DNA from: Planctomycetota bacterium
GTDB lineage: Bacteria > Planctomycetota > J058
Direction of reading: 5' to 3'
DNA length: 55,325 nt
Assembly: GCA_019636275.1 (NCBI GenBank)
Contig: JAHBXY010000002.1
Coordinates: forward strand, 120,213-175,537
The position numbers and the translations under genes were made by a program. The notes below the pieces were generated by a model that had not been told where the DNA came from, did not search any database, and saw only the letters and a program-made list of their open reading frames with translations. How positions within the stretch are numbered: the stretch's first letter is position 1; every line of letters starts with the position of its first letter. Below are positions 1-8,770 of this stretch, one piece after another.

Positions 1-1718
1 GCGGCGTCGAGGGAGCGGCGGTCGGCGAGCGCGACGTCCCGCGCGTCGGCGATGCGGTGGAGCGCGTCGCGCTTGAGGGCGGCGAGGACCGACGCGAGCA
101 GCGCGTCGCCGGGCCGGGCGCCGTTGGCCTTCTTGGCAGAGGGCGTGGGACGCGCCGGGGGAGCTGGAGGGGGCGCGGGCGGCGGGGGTGGATCGGCCTC
201 GGGGCTGCCGGCGGCCTGCAGCGGGGCCGGCTCGTCGGCTCTCCTGCGGCGGGAGGGCTTCCGGGTGCTGGTCTCATGCGCGCGCTCGGCGCGGATGCGG
301 TCGAGGAGGACGCTGGCGGGCTCGTCGTTAGGGTCCTGAGGGACGAGTTCGCCGCGGAAGGCCTTGGCGAGAATCGCCTGATCAAATCGACCGAGAGCCT
401 CAACCTGGTCTCGAACGCTCCGCTCGATTGCGTCAACCCATCTCAATAGGCTAGCGACGATGCGGACAATCTCAGCCTGCTCTGTAAGGGTTGGAAGAGG
501 AATGTCGATGCCCGCCACCTTCGACAACGAGAGATTGTAAAGTCCGCTCACGGACGTCGCTGCGCGTTCGAGTCGTTCGCGACCACCTGGTGAGGCGAGC
601 CATTCCAAGAGGAACCTAGAGTCGATACCTCCACGTGCTCGAACTCGGATCAGGTGATTCTGGTGCCGAGCGTCGGGAGTGTCCGCGTCCCAAATGGCCA
701 CTCGCCCGATCTGGTCACGAGAGCCGTTGCCTTCAACTACGAGAAGGTCGCCACGTTCGAGCCGCGCCTTGTCGCCGTCCGATGGAAGAAGGCCAATCAA
801 TCCTATCTCCGCGATGTCAATGCGTCGGAAGCGGACCGCCGCAACCGACACGAGCGGCACCTGACGAGTGGCTGCGCTGCGCTTCTCAGCGTGGCGAGTG
901 AGTCCACCGTCTACGTCAGCGACTTCCCCGACCGAGGACCAGCACCAACCATCCGGCACCCATTCAGGGACGCCAGTCTCGCCTCTGGGATGGGGCTGCA
1001 GCCCGCGGGACGCGCGGATGCGCTCCAGAAGGACCGACGCGGGCTCGACGTCTGGGTTCTGCTTGCGCCAGTCGGCGGTCAGGTCGCCACGGAACGCCTC
1101 GGCGAGGACCGACTGACGGAACCGCTCCAGGAGCGCCGACACCTGCTCCAAGGCGTCACGCGCCGCGCGGCTGCGGGCCGTCAGCGTTTCGAGCTTCGCG
1201 ACAATGCGGCGCTGCTCATTGAATGGCGGCAACGGGAACTGCATCTCGCGAAGGACTTCGCCGTTGATCTTCGGCATGTTTCCCGCAGTCCCCGTGGCTC
1301 GTGTCCGGAAGTAGCGACTGCCGTCGATGCTGTTGAGGTACCGCCACGCGAGCGTGCGAGTAACTGGCTCGCCGATGCGCACGCGCATCATGAGGTCTGG
1401 ATAGACGTAGGTGCTCGGAGGCCCCTCGTAGATCGCTGTGCGACCGAGGTAGTGGAGCGAGTTCGCCCGTTGGACGAGAACGTCACCAGGCGCGAGCCAG
1501 CACTTCGCCTCTGGGGGCACAGTTTCGTGGAGAGGCTTGATCGTGTCCTCGTTGATGATGAACCGCCCTTGAGTGGTGGCGCTCAGCTTGAAGGAGGGCG
1601 TGCCCGTTGCGTTCGGCCCACCGGCCGGCGAGTAGCCATTGGTCGGACCCTCGTCGAGAAGCTCCGCAAACCGAGCCCATACCCACCCACGAGGGATCTG
1701 CCAGGGCGCCTCCGCCAC
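1..1718 (-). CDS. hsdS: Type I restriction-modification specificity subunit HsdS (3' end outside window)
   Basis: DNA-recognition subunit of the type I enzyme encoded with hsdM and hsdR. I read one open frame from a GTG at 1718, which overlaps the hsdM stop (TAGTG), down to base 1 without a stop, at least 572 residues. Two target-recognition domains (about 1-160 and 240-400) alternate with two conserved helical regions. These carry matching motifs: PLPPFNEQRRIV and LAEAFRGDL (about 160-218), then PLPTLTEQAEIV and LAKAFRGELV (about 403-460), each followed by EPASVLL-[ED]-RIRA. Normal HsdS proteins end soon after the second region. Here a Pro/Ala-rich linker (about 490-530) and a further helical-looking segment continue past the edge. 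Base composition between about 400 and 900 is less GC-rich than in hsdM and hsdR, as expected for exchanged recognition domains. Confidence 0.9.
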   Translation of the reverse strand, partial: MAEAPWQIPRGWVWARFAELLDEGPTNGYSPAGGPNATGTPSFKLSATTQGRFIINEDTIKPLHETVPPEAKCWLAPGDVLVQRANSLHYLGRTAIYEGPPSTYVYPDLMMRVRIGEPVTRTLAWRYLNSIDGSRYFRTRATGTAGNMPKINGEVLREMQFPLPPFNEQRRIVAKLETLTARSRAARDALEQVSALLERFRQSVLAEAFRGDLTADWRKQNPDVEPASVLLERIRASRGLQPHPRGETGVPEWVPDGWCWSSVGEVADVDGGLTRHAEKRSAATRQVPLVSVAAVRFRRIDIAEIGLIGLLPSDGDKARLERGDLLVVEGNGSRDQIGRVAIWDADTPDARHQNHLIRVRARGGIDSRFLLEWLASPGGRERLERAATSVSGLYNLSLSKVAGIDIPLPTLTEQAEIVRIVASLLRWVDAIERSVRDQVEALGRFDQAILAKAFRGELVPQDPNDEPASVLLDRIRAERAHETSTRKPSRRRRADEPAPLQAAGSPEADPPPPPAPPPAPPARPTPSAKKANGARPGDALLASVLAALKRDALHRIADARDVALADRRSLDA

Positions 1719-3175
1719 TAGCACTCCCCCTCCCCCTCCAGCGCCGCCGTCAACGTCTCCATCTCCGCCATCGCCGTCCGCAGGTGCTCCATGATCTCGG
1801 CGGCGATCACCTCCGGCTCCGGCAGGTCGTCGGCGTGCTCGACGCTCTCGTCGCGCAGCCAGGTGATGTCCAGGTTCCAGTTGCGCTTCTCGACGAACGC
1901 CCGGTCGAACCGCCGGAACCGGCCCTCCTCGCCCTGGTCCTCGCGCGCCGCCTTCCCGTGAGGATCGTCGCCGAACGCGGCCTCGAACCCGCGGAAGTGC
2001 TCCCGCGAGAGCGGGGTCCGCTTGCCGAAGCTGGGCATGTTCGTGCGCAGGTCGTAGATCCAGACCGCCTGGGTGTTGTTCTTCTCGGTCTTGCCGCGCG
2101 TGAAGAACAGCACGTTGGTCTTCACCCCCTGCGCGTAGAAGATCCCGGTCGGCAGGCGCAGGATCGTGTGCAGGTCGCACTTGTCCAGGAGGTCCTGGCG
2201 GATCTTCACGCCGACGCCGTCCTCGAAGAGCACGTTGTCGGGGAGCACGACCGCCGCCCGGCCGCCGGGCTTCAGGCCGCGGTAGATGTGCTGCAGGAAG
2301 GCGAGCTGCTTGTTGCTCGTGGGGAAGGTGAAGTCGTCGCGCGTCGGCCCGCCGCCGCCCTTCTTCGTGCCGAAGGGCGGGTTGGTGAGGATCACGTCGG
2401 CCTTGGGCAGGTCCTGGCCGGCCTTGCCCAGCGTGTCGCCCAGGACGAGCTCGCACTCGATCCCGTGGATGATCGCGTTCATCATCGCCAGGCGGTGCGC
2501 GTCGCGGACGAGCTCGACCCCGCAGAACGCCTGCCGGCGCTGGAAGAGCTGGAGCTGCGTGGGCAGCTCGTAGAGGTCGTCGGTCTGCTGCTTGATGAAC
2601 GTGTCGGCGGCGATCAGGAAGCCGCCGGTGCCGAGCGCCGGGTCCTGCACGACCTCGCCGGGCTTCGGCTTCACGAGCGACACCATGCACTCGATCAGCG
2701 GCCGCGGCGTGAAGTACTGCCCGGCGCCGCTCTTGACCTCGGTCGCGTTCTTCTCCAGCAGCCCCTCGTAGAGGTCGCCCAGCCCCTCCTGCCTGGCGTC
2801 GTACCAGTCGAGCGCGTCGATGTCGTCGATCAGCTTGCGCAGGTTCTTGGCCTTCTCGATCGACGTGGCCGCGCCCGCGTAGACGAGCTGCACCCGCGGC
2901 GCGCTCTCCGTGCCCAGGTCGAGCAGGAGCTGCTTGTAGAAGCGGAGCAGGTCGACGCCGTCGCGCCGTTGCACGCGCCCCTGGGCGTCCTCCTCCCACA
3001 GGAGGTCGGTCCAGCGCATCCCCTCGGGGAGCTGCGCCTCGGTCCCGGTCTCCTGGGCCATCTTGAGGAACAGGAGGTAGGTGAGCTCGTTGACGTACTG
3101 GTGGTAGGTCACGCCGTCGTCGCGCAGGACGTGGCACAGGTTCCAGAGGCGCTGGACGATGTCGTAGGTGCTCAT
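1718..3175 (-). CDS. hsdM: Type I restriction-modification DNA methyltransferase subunit HsdM
   Basis: N6-adenine methyltransferase subunit, 485 residues. The N-terminal HsdM helical domain occupies about 1-140. The SAM-binding core then shows GQYFTP (152-157), the motif I loop DPALGTGGF (178-186) and the catalytic NPPF motif (265-268). The ATG at 3175 lies 8 nt after the hsdR stop, and the gene ends in a TAG that overlaps the hsdS GTG start, so M and S synthesis is probably coupled. The open frame extends upstream to about 4480 but is only a shadow of hsdR there. With HsdS it forms the M2S modification enzyme, and with HsdR the restriction complex. Confidence 0.95.
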   Translation of the reverse strand: MSTYDIVQRLWNLCHVLRDDGVTYHQYVNELTYLLFLKMAQETGTEAQLPEGMRWTDLLWEEDAQGRVQRRDGVDLLRFYKQLLLDLGTESAPRVQLVYAGAATSIEKAKNLRKLIDDIDALDWYDARQEGLGDLYEGLLEKNATEVKSGAGQYFTPRPLIECMVSLVKPKPGEVVQDPALGTGGFLIAADTFIKQQTDDLYELPTQLQLFQRRQAFCGVELVRDAHRLAMMNAIIHGIECELVLGDTLGKAGQDLPKADVILTNPPFGTKKGGGGPTRDDFTFPTSNKQLAFLQHIYRGLKPGGRAAVVLPDNVLFEDGVGVKIRQDLLDKCDLHTILRLPTGIFYAQGVKTNVLFFTRGKTEKNNTQAVWIYDLRTNMPSFGKRTPLSREHFRGFEAAFGDDPHGKAAREDQGEEGRFRRFDRAFVEKRNWNLDITWLRDESVEHADDLPEPEVIAAEIMEHLRTAMAEMETLTAALEGEGEC

Positions 3176-3183
3176 GTGCCGGC

Positions 3184-6100
3184 TCAGGCCGCCGGGTCCT
3201 CCCAGATGGTGTCGTGCAGGTCGGCGAGCAGCTCGTCGAGCCGCCCGTCGAAGACCTTGTCGATCTTGCGGAAGCCGCCGTCCGCCTTGAACTGGCCCGA
3301 GTCGAGCGCCTCGCGGTCGACGACGACCTCCTGCTTCACCTGCTTGCCGATCCGCTCCAGCCAGCGGCGCTGGGGCTGGGTCCACGGCTGCCGCGACAGG
3401 AGCCGCCGCACGGCCCGGTCGACGCGCTCCTCGAAGGAGAGCAGGGGCGAGTCGAGCAGCTCCTTGCGGATGAACCCGACGATCGAGGCCGCGATCTCGG
3501 CGTTCGTCCGGGCGCGCCAGGCCGTCTGCAGGTTGACCTCGGAGTAGCCCTCGGCGTCGAGGGCCAGCTTGAGCTCGCGGAGCTGCTGCCGCGTCAGGTC
3601 GCGCGGGCGCTGGGCCACGGCGATCAGCGCGGGGAGGGCGTCGCGGTGCTCGTCGAGGTAGCGGTGAAACGACTCCAGGTAGTCGTCGGGCCGCTGCCCG
3701 GCGAAGTCCTGGTCGACGGCCACGACCTCGTCGGCGTGCGTGGAGATCAGCTTCCGCCGCTGCCCCGACGTGACGCGGTCGAGCCACTCGGCGGCGGCCG
3801 GGTGGTCGCGGAACCAGGCGGCCGCCCCGTCGGGGCCCTCCTGGCGCAGCCGCGCCAGCCAGCTGTCGAAGGCGGCCCCGAACTGGGTCTCGAAGTCCTG
3901 CCCGTGGTCGTCGCGGAGCCGCTGCCCCTTGCGCTGGAGCTTGGCCAGGAGCTGCTCGAAGAACTCCCGCCGCGCCTCGGCGTGCCCGGCGGTGGCGATC
4001 ACGTCGCCTATGAGCTGGCCGAAGGAGACGTTCGGGTTCGTGACTACCGGGTGCATGTCGGTGTGGTCCTTCAGCGCGGCGTAGAGGTCGACCGCGTCGA
4101 AGATGCGGAAGCGCTCCTTGTGGATCTCCCTGCACCGCCGGGTCGCCCGGCCGATCATCTGGTCGTAGAGGATCCGGCTGCGGATCCGCCGCAGGAAGAC
4201 CAGGTTCACGATCTCGGGCACGTCGACGCCCGTGGTCAGCAGGTCGACCGTGACGGCGACCTTCGGGTGCGCCTCGTTCTGGAAGCGGCGGACCTTCTCC
4301 TCCGGCTTGTCGGCGCGGCCCGTGATCTTCTGCACCAGGTCGTCGTCGACCTCGCCGTAGCGCTCGTCGAGCGCCGCCTTGAGCACGTCGACCACGAGGT
4401 CGGCGTGGGCGTCGTCGACGCAGAAGACCAGCGTCTTGCCGGGGAGCGACGGGTCGACGTCCTTGACGATCTGGCGGCACACCGCCTCGTTGAAGGACCG
4501 GGTCACGACCTTGCGGTTGAAGGCCTCGACGTCGACGTGGACCTCGTCGGGCGTGTTGAACAGCTCGAGCTGCTGCCGCTGCGTGTCGAGGACCGTGACC
4601 TCGCTGCCCGCCTCCCAGGTGATCCCGTCGCGCGCGAGCTTCGTGGTGATCTTGATCGGCGGCTCGTGGTCGACGAGGTGCCCCTCGACCACGGCGCGGC
4701 GGTAGGAGTAGGTGAACACGGGCTGCCCGAAGATCTCGACCGTGTGCTTCGCCGGGGTGGCGGTGAGCCCGATCCGCACCGCGTCGAAGTGGTCGAGCAC
4801 GCGGCGGTACTTGCTCACGTAGTCCTCGTGGCTCCGCCAGTCCTGCTCGGCCTCGGTCATGTCGCGGTCGAGGTTGTAGCCGCGGTGGGCCTCGTCGATC
4901 ACGATGCAGTCGTACTGCCCGACCGAGGGTGCCGCGCCGCCCTCGCTCTCGAAGAGCCGCTGCACCATGCCTTGCACGGTGGCGAAGTGGAGGCGCGTCG
5001 TGGGCTCCGGGACGAGCTCTCCGATCTCCTTGACGTCGTAGATGTCGGTGAAGGTCTGCGCGTTCTCGAGGCGCACGCCCTTGAAGGCGTTGGCGGCCTG
5101 CGTGCCCAGGATCGTGCGGTCGACGAGGAACAGCACGCGCCGGAAGCGCTTGGCCTTCACGAGGCGGTAGAGCAGGCCGACGGCGGTGCGCGTCTTGCCC
5201 GTGCCGGTGGCCATGGCGAGGAGGACCTCGCGCCGGCCGTCGGCGATCGCCTGCTCGACGGCCTTGATCGCCTCGAGCTGGTAGTCGCGGACGTCGAGGT
5301 AGTCGGGCGGCTGCGCCCGGAGCGCGGCCAGGGCGGCGTCGACGTCCTGCTGGAGCGTGGCCAGGAGCTCGTCAGGCCGGTGCCAGCCCTCGAGGGCGCG
5401 CGGGTGGTTCGTCGGGCGCCGGGCGTCGAGGAACCAGATCCCCGAGCCCTGCAGGTGCTGGCGCAGGAAGGCGCGCCCGTTGGTCGAGAACAGGAAGGGG
5501 ACCTTGTGGTCGCCCCACGGGCCCGCCAGGAGCTGCTCGTCGGTCTTGACCTCGTAGCCGCGCGAGTAGCGCTTGGCCTGCTCGATCGCGGCCGACACGT
5601 CGAGGTTCCGCTTCTTCGCCTCGACGACGCCGAGCGGCGTGAGCCCGGCGAAGAGCACGTAGTCGGCCGGGCCCGAGGCGGTCGGCCACTCGGCGATCGC
5701 CAGGTTCCGGCCCCGGACGGGCCGGGCGCCCTTCGACCAGCGGAGCGCGTCCGAGTCGGCCTCCCAGCCGGCGTCGCGGAGCTGGTGGTCGATCTGGCGG
5801 CGCGTCTCGGCCTCGCTGAGCTCGAGGTCCTGCCCGCCGGCCTGCGCCTGCCGGACGACCTGCTCGACCTCGGCGCGCGGCCGCTCGGCCACCTCGGCCG
5901 CGACCCGGGTCACGGCCTCCCGCTCCTTCGCCTCGAGCTCGGCGAGCCGCGCCTCGACCTCCTGGGCCAGGGCCAGGGTCGCCTCGAGGTCGTCGCCGCG
6001 CTCGCGAGCGCGGGCCTCGGCCTCGGCGCGCAGGCGCGCCTCCTCCTCGGCGACGCGCCGGGCCTCGGTGGCGGCCTCCTGGCTGCGGGCCAGCTCGGCG

Positions 6101-6576
6101 CGGGCGGCGTCGAGCGCGGCGCGCAGCTCGGCGGTCGCCGCGCGCGGGTCGGGCGGCGGCACGAACGGCCCCGGCTTGAAGCCCTGGTGACCAGCGACGT
6201 CGCGGTGGAACCACACCGCCAGCTTGCGGCACATGCGGAGCTGGTGGAGCGCCTCGGCGTGGTCGCCCTGGTGCTCGTGGGCGGCGCGGTTGCCGGCGCG
6301 CCGCAGGTCGTGGAACACCCGGTGGACGTCCTGCCCCTGGAGCGGGCCCTCGTCCCAGAGGCGGTCGAGGAGCCGGCGCTGGTCCAGGCCCGGCTCGCAC
6401 GGCACGCCGGTGTGGGCGGCCACGGCCTGGGCCAGGTGCTCGCCGAACGCGCGCAGGGAGATCAGGGCGACGACCGGCGCCTCGGCGAAGAAGCGCTCGG
6501 CCTGGGCGCCCAGCGTGTCTAGGAGCGGGTGCCGCGCGGCGAGGAAGCGAAAGTTGGCAGACGCCGGCGCACCCAT
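3184..6576 (-). CDS. hsdR: Type I restriction enzyme HsdR (nuclease-translocase), EcoEI-like, with N-terminal DUF4145-like domain
   Basis: Motor and nuclease subunit, 1130 residues from the ATG at 6576. An N-terminal helical region (about 25-125) resembles DUF4145. A charged coiled coil follows (about 145-245), then a PD-(D/E)xK nuclease fold with D305 and E319-A-K321 (ADYVLFAG...GVVEAKK). The SF2 helicase has Walker A MATGTGKT (455-462), a DEAH-type VIDEAH box and a GLTATP motif, followed by an EcoEI-type C-terminal region. It is the first gene of hsdR-hsdM-hsdS. In-frame sequence upstream of 6576 belongs to other genes. I see no lost catalytic motif, so restriction activity is likely. Confidence 0.94.
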   Translation of the reverse strand: MGAPASANFRFLAARHPLLDTLGAQAERFFAEAPVVALISLRAFGEHLAQAVAAHTGVPCEPGLDQRRLLDRLWDEGPLQGQDVHRVFHDLRRAGNRAAHEHQGDHAEALHQLRMCRKLAVWFHRDVAGHQGFKPGPFVPPPDPRAATAELRAALDAARAELARSQEAATEARRVAEEEARLRAEAEARARERGDDLEATLALAQEVEARLAELEAKEREAVTRVAAEVAERPRAEVEQVVRQAQAGGQDLELSEAETRRQIDHQLRDAGWEADSDALRWSKGARPVRGRNLAIAEWPTASGPADYVLFAGLTPLGVVEAKKRNLDVSAAIEQAKRYSRGYEVKTDEQLLAGPWGDHKVPFLFSTNGRAFLRQHLQGSGIWFLDARRPTNHPRALEGWHRPDELLATLQQDVDAALAALRAQPPDYLDVRDYQLEAIKAVEQAIADGRREVLLAMATGTGKTRTAVGLLYRLVKAKRFRRVLFLVDRTILGTQAANAFKGVRLENAQTFTDIYDVKEIGELVPEPTTRLHFATVQGMVQRLFESEGGAAPSVGQYDCIVIDEAHRGYNLDRDMTEAEQDWRSHEDYVSKYRRVLDHFDAVRIGLTATPAKHTVEIFGQPVFTYSYRRAVVEGHLVDHEPPIKITTKLARDGITWEAGSEVTVLDTQRQQLELFNTPDEVHVDVEAFNRKVVTRSFNEAVCRQIVKDVDPSLPGKTLVFCVDDAHADLVVDVLKAALDERYGEVDDDLVQKITGRADKPEEKVRRFQNEAHPKVAVTVDLLTTGVDVPEIVNLVFLRRIRSRILYDQMIGRATRRCREIHKERFRIFDAVDLYAALKDHTDMHPVVTNPNVSFGQLIGDVIATAGHAEARREFFEQLLAKLQRKGQRLRDDHGQDFETQFGAAFDSWLARLRQEGPDGAAAWFRDHPAAAEWLDRVTSGQRRKLISTHADEVVAVDQDFAGQRPDDYLESFHRYLDEHRDALPALIAVAQRPRDLTRQQLRELKLALDAEGYSEVNLQTAWRARTNAEIAASIVGFIRKELLDSPLLSFEERVDRAVRRLLSRQPWTQPQRRWLERIGKQVKQEVVVDREALDSGQFKADGGFRKIDKVFDGRLDELLADLHDTIWEDPAA

Positions 6577-6589
6577 GACGGTCCGGAGT

Positions 6590-6940
6590 CTACGTGTCCG
6601 GCCGGGGACGCTCCACCGCCTTCGCCGGATCGTGCGCCCGCCTGGGCGGCAGGCCGAGGAGCTTGAACACCCAGTCCGGATCGGCCGGGTCGACGGCCGG
6701 CGCGTGGCGCGCGACCAGCGCCCGGTGCGCGTCGAGGGCGGCCTCCCGCGAGGTCGTGCGGCGCGTCTCGACCTCATCGGCGTCGGGGCGGTCGGGCCAG
6801 CCGGCGGCGAAGACCGTGGTCTCGTAGCGCGACCGCGGGCCTGGTAACCGGACCGTCGACACCACGACGCCGTGGGGCAGACGATCCCGGGCCACGACCG
6901 GGCGGTCGTGGGGCCGGTGCGCCGGAGGTGGGGTGCCCAT
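6590..6940 (-). CDS. Small conserved hypothetical protein (116 aa)
   Basis: I do not know its function. The protein has a ligand-like core, an ETTVF segment followed by an acidic stretch and a 'TSREAALDAHRALVARH' helix. This resembles short proteins with a 'YxTxxEAxxGHxxxV' pattern that are common in Planctomycetes and phages, from memory only. The chosen ATG at 6940 has GGAG 8 nt upstream; a longer frame to 7039 would cross an inverted repeat. It ends 13 nt before the hsdR start and could be co-transcribed with the restriction genes, which would make it a possible accessory gene. Confidence 0.6.
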   Translation of the reverse strand: MGTPPPAHRPHDRPVVARDRLPHGVVVSTVRLPGPRSRYETTVFAAGWPDRPDADEVETRRTTSREAALDAHRALVARHAPAVDPADPDWVFKLLGLPPRRAHDPAKAVERPRPDT

Positions 6941-6948
6941 GGCGGGCG

Positions 6949-6979
6949 CTCCTGTTCGTCGTCCCGGGGCGAACAGGAG
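6949..6979. promoter_or_regulatory. 10-bp inverted repeat in the leader of the 6590-6940 gene
   Basis: Perfect arms CTCCTGTTCG (6949-6958) and CGAACAGGAG (6970-6979) are separated by 11 bp. They lie just 5' of the minus-strand start at 6940 and between two divergent genes. On the minus strand a TATGTT hexamer (about 6982-6987) lies immediately upstream, so the repeat could be an operator or a leader hairpin controlling the small gene and perhaps the hsd genes. Seen directly; function inferred. Confidence 0.45.
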
Positions 6980-7089
6980 GCGAACATACGTGGCGCGTCC
7001 GACAGGCCGGCGGTCTGCGGGCGGGTGCGGGAGGCGCACCGCTTCCGTCGTCGCGCCGAGGCGTGCACGATGAGGCGAGAGGTGCTCGG

Positions 7090-7677
7090 GTGATCGAGGC
7101 CGACGTCGGCGGGCGGACGCTCCAGATCGTGCGCGGGGACATCACCGCCGAGCAGGTGGACGCGATCGTGACCGCGGCCAACCGGTTGCTTTGCGGCGGC
7201 GACCAGGCCGGCTGGGGCGGCGGCGTCGACGGCGCGATCCACCGGGCGGCCGGCCCCGAGCTGCTCGCGGCGTGCGCGGCGATCGGCGGCTGTGCGCCCG
7301 GCGACGCGGTCGCCACGATCGCCGGCCGCCTCCGGGCTCGGCGCGTGATCCACGCGGTCGGCCCGATCTGGGGCGCGCACGGCGGGGCCGAGGACGCGCT
7401 GCTGGCGTCCGCGCACCGACGCAGCCTGGAGGTCGCCGAGCAGGAGGGGTGCGAGTCGGTCGCCTTCCCGGCGATCTCCTGCGGCGTCTACAAGTTCCCG
7501 CTCGAGCGAGCGGCGCCGATCGCGCTGGGCGCGGTCCGCGACCACCTCGTCGGGCCCGCGTCGCGCGTCCGGCTCGTGCGCTACTGCCTCTTCGGCGACC
7601 GCGAGCTCGAGGCCTTCGCAGCCGCGCTCCGGCAGCTCGCCGGGGGCGACGGTCGCGTGAAGCTCGCCGCTCCCTGA
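7090..7677 (+). CDS. Macro-domain protein (ADP-ribose / O-acetyl-ADP-ribose hydrolase family)
   Basis: 195 residues and essentially a single macro domain. The start is a GTG at 7090 with GAGAGG about 9 nt upstream; the ATG at 7070 closes after a few codons. Signature segments are IVRGDITAEQVDAIV (N-terminal strand), AANRLLCGG..GGGVDGAIHRAAGP (the GGG-V-D-x-AIH loop), 'VIHAVGPIW', and PAISCGVYKFPLERAAPIAL (ligand-binding loop). This matches the YmdB-like class that hydrolyses O-acetyl-ADP-ribose or removes ADP-ribose from substrates. It is transcribed away from the restriction cluster. A role in stress or phage defence would be inference from location only. Confidence 0.9.
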   Translation: MIEADVGGRTLQIVRGDITAEQVDAIVTAANRLLCGGDQAGWGGGVDGAIHRAAGPELLAACAAIGGCAPGDAVATIAGRLRARRVIHAVGPIWGAHGGAEDALLASAHRRSLEVAEQEGCESVAFPAISCGVYKFPLERAAPIALGAVRDHLVGPASRVRLVRYCLFGDRELEAFAAALRQLAGGDGRVKLAAP

Positions 7678-7690
7678 GACCGACGCGCCG

Positions 7691-8770
7691 TCAGGCGGGG
7701 ACGAGCGCCGGCGGCGGCGCGCCGAGGCGCACGAGGTGGCGGAGATGCGCCCGGAGCGCGCCGACGACCGTCGCGTGCTCGTGGACGGCGACGCCGTGCC
7801 GGGCGCAGACGGCGCGCACGATCTCGGCCAGCGCCGGGTAGTGGCGGTGGCTCACGCGCGGGAACAGGTGGTGCTCGACCTGGAAGTTGAGGCCGCCGAC
7901 GTACCAGGTGAGCAGGCGGCCGCCGCGCGCGAAGTCGGTCGTGGTCGCGAGCTGGTGCTCGACCCAGGGCTGCGACAGCGGCGGACGGGCGAACTGCACC
8001 GTGTCGACGGCGTGCGCGAGCTGGAACACGGTGCCGAGCGTGAGCCCCTGGACGGCCGAGACGAGCGCGTAGCCGAGCAGGTAGGGCAGCACGGGGACGA
8101 CCATGAGCGGGAGGACGATCGCCCAGCCGACGAAGAACAGCTTGCCCGCGAGGAGCTGCGCGAGGCTCCAGCCGCGCGGGCGCGGGAACGAGTGGCGCCC
8201 CGTCCTCCCCCGGACCAGGGTCAGGAAGTCGTCGAAGAACACCCACTTCGTGGGGAAGAAGACGAACAGCGGCACCCAGTAGAGGTGCTGGAAGCGGTGG
8301 AACCAGCGGCGGCGCTGTCCGTCGGACAGGCGGAAGATGGGCTGGAACTCGATATCGTCGTCGAGCCCCTCGACGTTGGGGTAGGTGTGGTGCAGCACGT
8401 TGTGCTTGTGCCGCCACAGGTAAGAGCTGCCGCCCATGAGGTCGAGGCTGGCGCCGGCGGCCCGGTTCAGCCACGGGCGGGTGGAGAACGCCCCGTGGTT
8501 GCCGTCGTGCATGACGTTGAACCCCACGGCCGCGAGCGCCAGGCCGAGGGAGACGGCGAGCGGGGCGGCCGTCCACCAGGTCGTCGCCGCGAACAGGAGC
8601 AGCACGTAGGAGGCGATCACCCAGGCGAGGAGGACCGCCGTCTTGAGCAAGGCGGGACGCCCGCCCGCGGGGTCGAGCCCCGTGCGGGCGAAGTAGGCGT
8701 CCACCTCGGCGTTGAGCTCGGCGCGGAGCGAGGAGTGCGCGGGGAAGCTCGGGCGGGGGGCGTCGCTCAA
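7691..8770 (-). CDS. Membrane fatty-acid desaturase (acyl-lipid type)
   Basis: 359 residues. Integral-membrane di-iron desaturase with three His boxes in order: HDGNH (near residue 108), HTYPNVEGLDDD preceded by WRHKHNVLHH, and FQVEHHLFP near the C terminus. Four or more hydrophobic membrane segments surround them. The start is taken as TTG at 8770, overlapping the TGA of the upstream gene (TTGA). No better start lies near the conserved N terminus. The QVEHH box is typical of front-end (delta-6 type) and linoleoyl-CoA desaturases, although no fused cytochrome b5 domain is present. It is likely coupled translationally to the orphan gene upstream. Confidence 0.9.
   Translation of the reverse strand: MSDAPRPSFPAHSSLRAELNAEVDAYFARTGLDPAGGRPALLKTAVLLAWVIASYVLLLFAATTWWTAAPLAVSLGLALAAVGFNVMHDGNHGAFSTRPWLNRAAGASLDLMGGSSYLWRHKHNVLHHTYPNVEGLDDDIEFQPIFRLSDGQRRRWFHRFQHLYWVPLFVFFPTKWVFFDDFLTLVRGRTGRHSFPRPRGWSLAQLLAGKLFFVGWAIVLPLMVVPVLPYLLGYALVSAVQGLTLGTVFQLAHAVDTVQFARPPLSQPWVEHQLATTTDFARGGRLLTWYVGGLNFQVEHHLFPRVSHRHYPALAEIVRAVCARHGVAVHEHATVVGALRAHLRHLVRLGAPPPALVPA

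Noticed and set aside
274..1718. hsdS broken into two pieces by an early stop near 274
   Set aside because: Careful frame tracking from 1718 shows the TGA near 274 is out of frame; the gene stays open to the window edge.
3214..6522. 1102-codon plus-strand open frame opposite hsdR
   Set aside because: Antisense shadow caused by high GC. Low-complexity Leu/Val/Asp/Gly-rich translation without motifs, fully covered by hsdR on the other strand.
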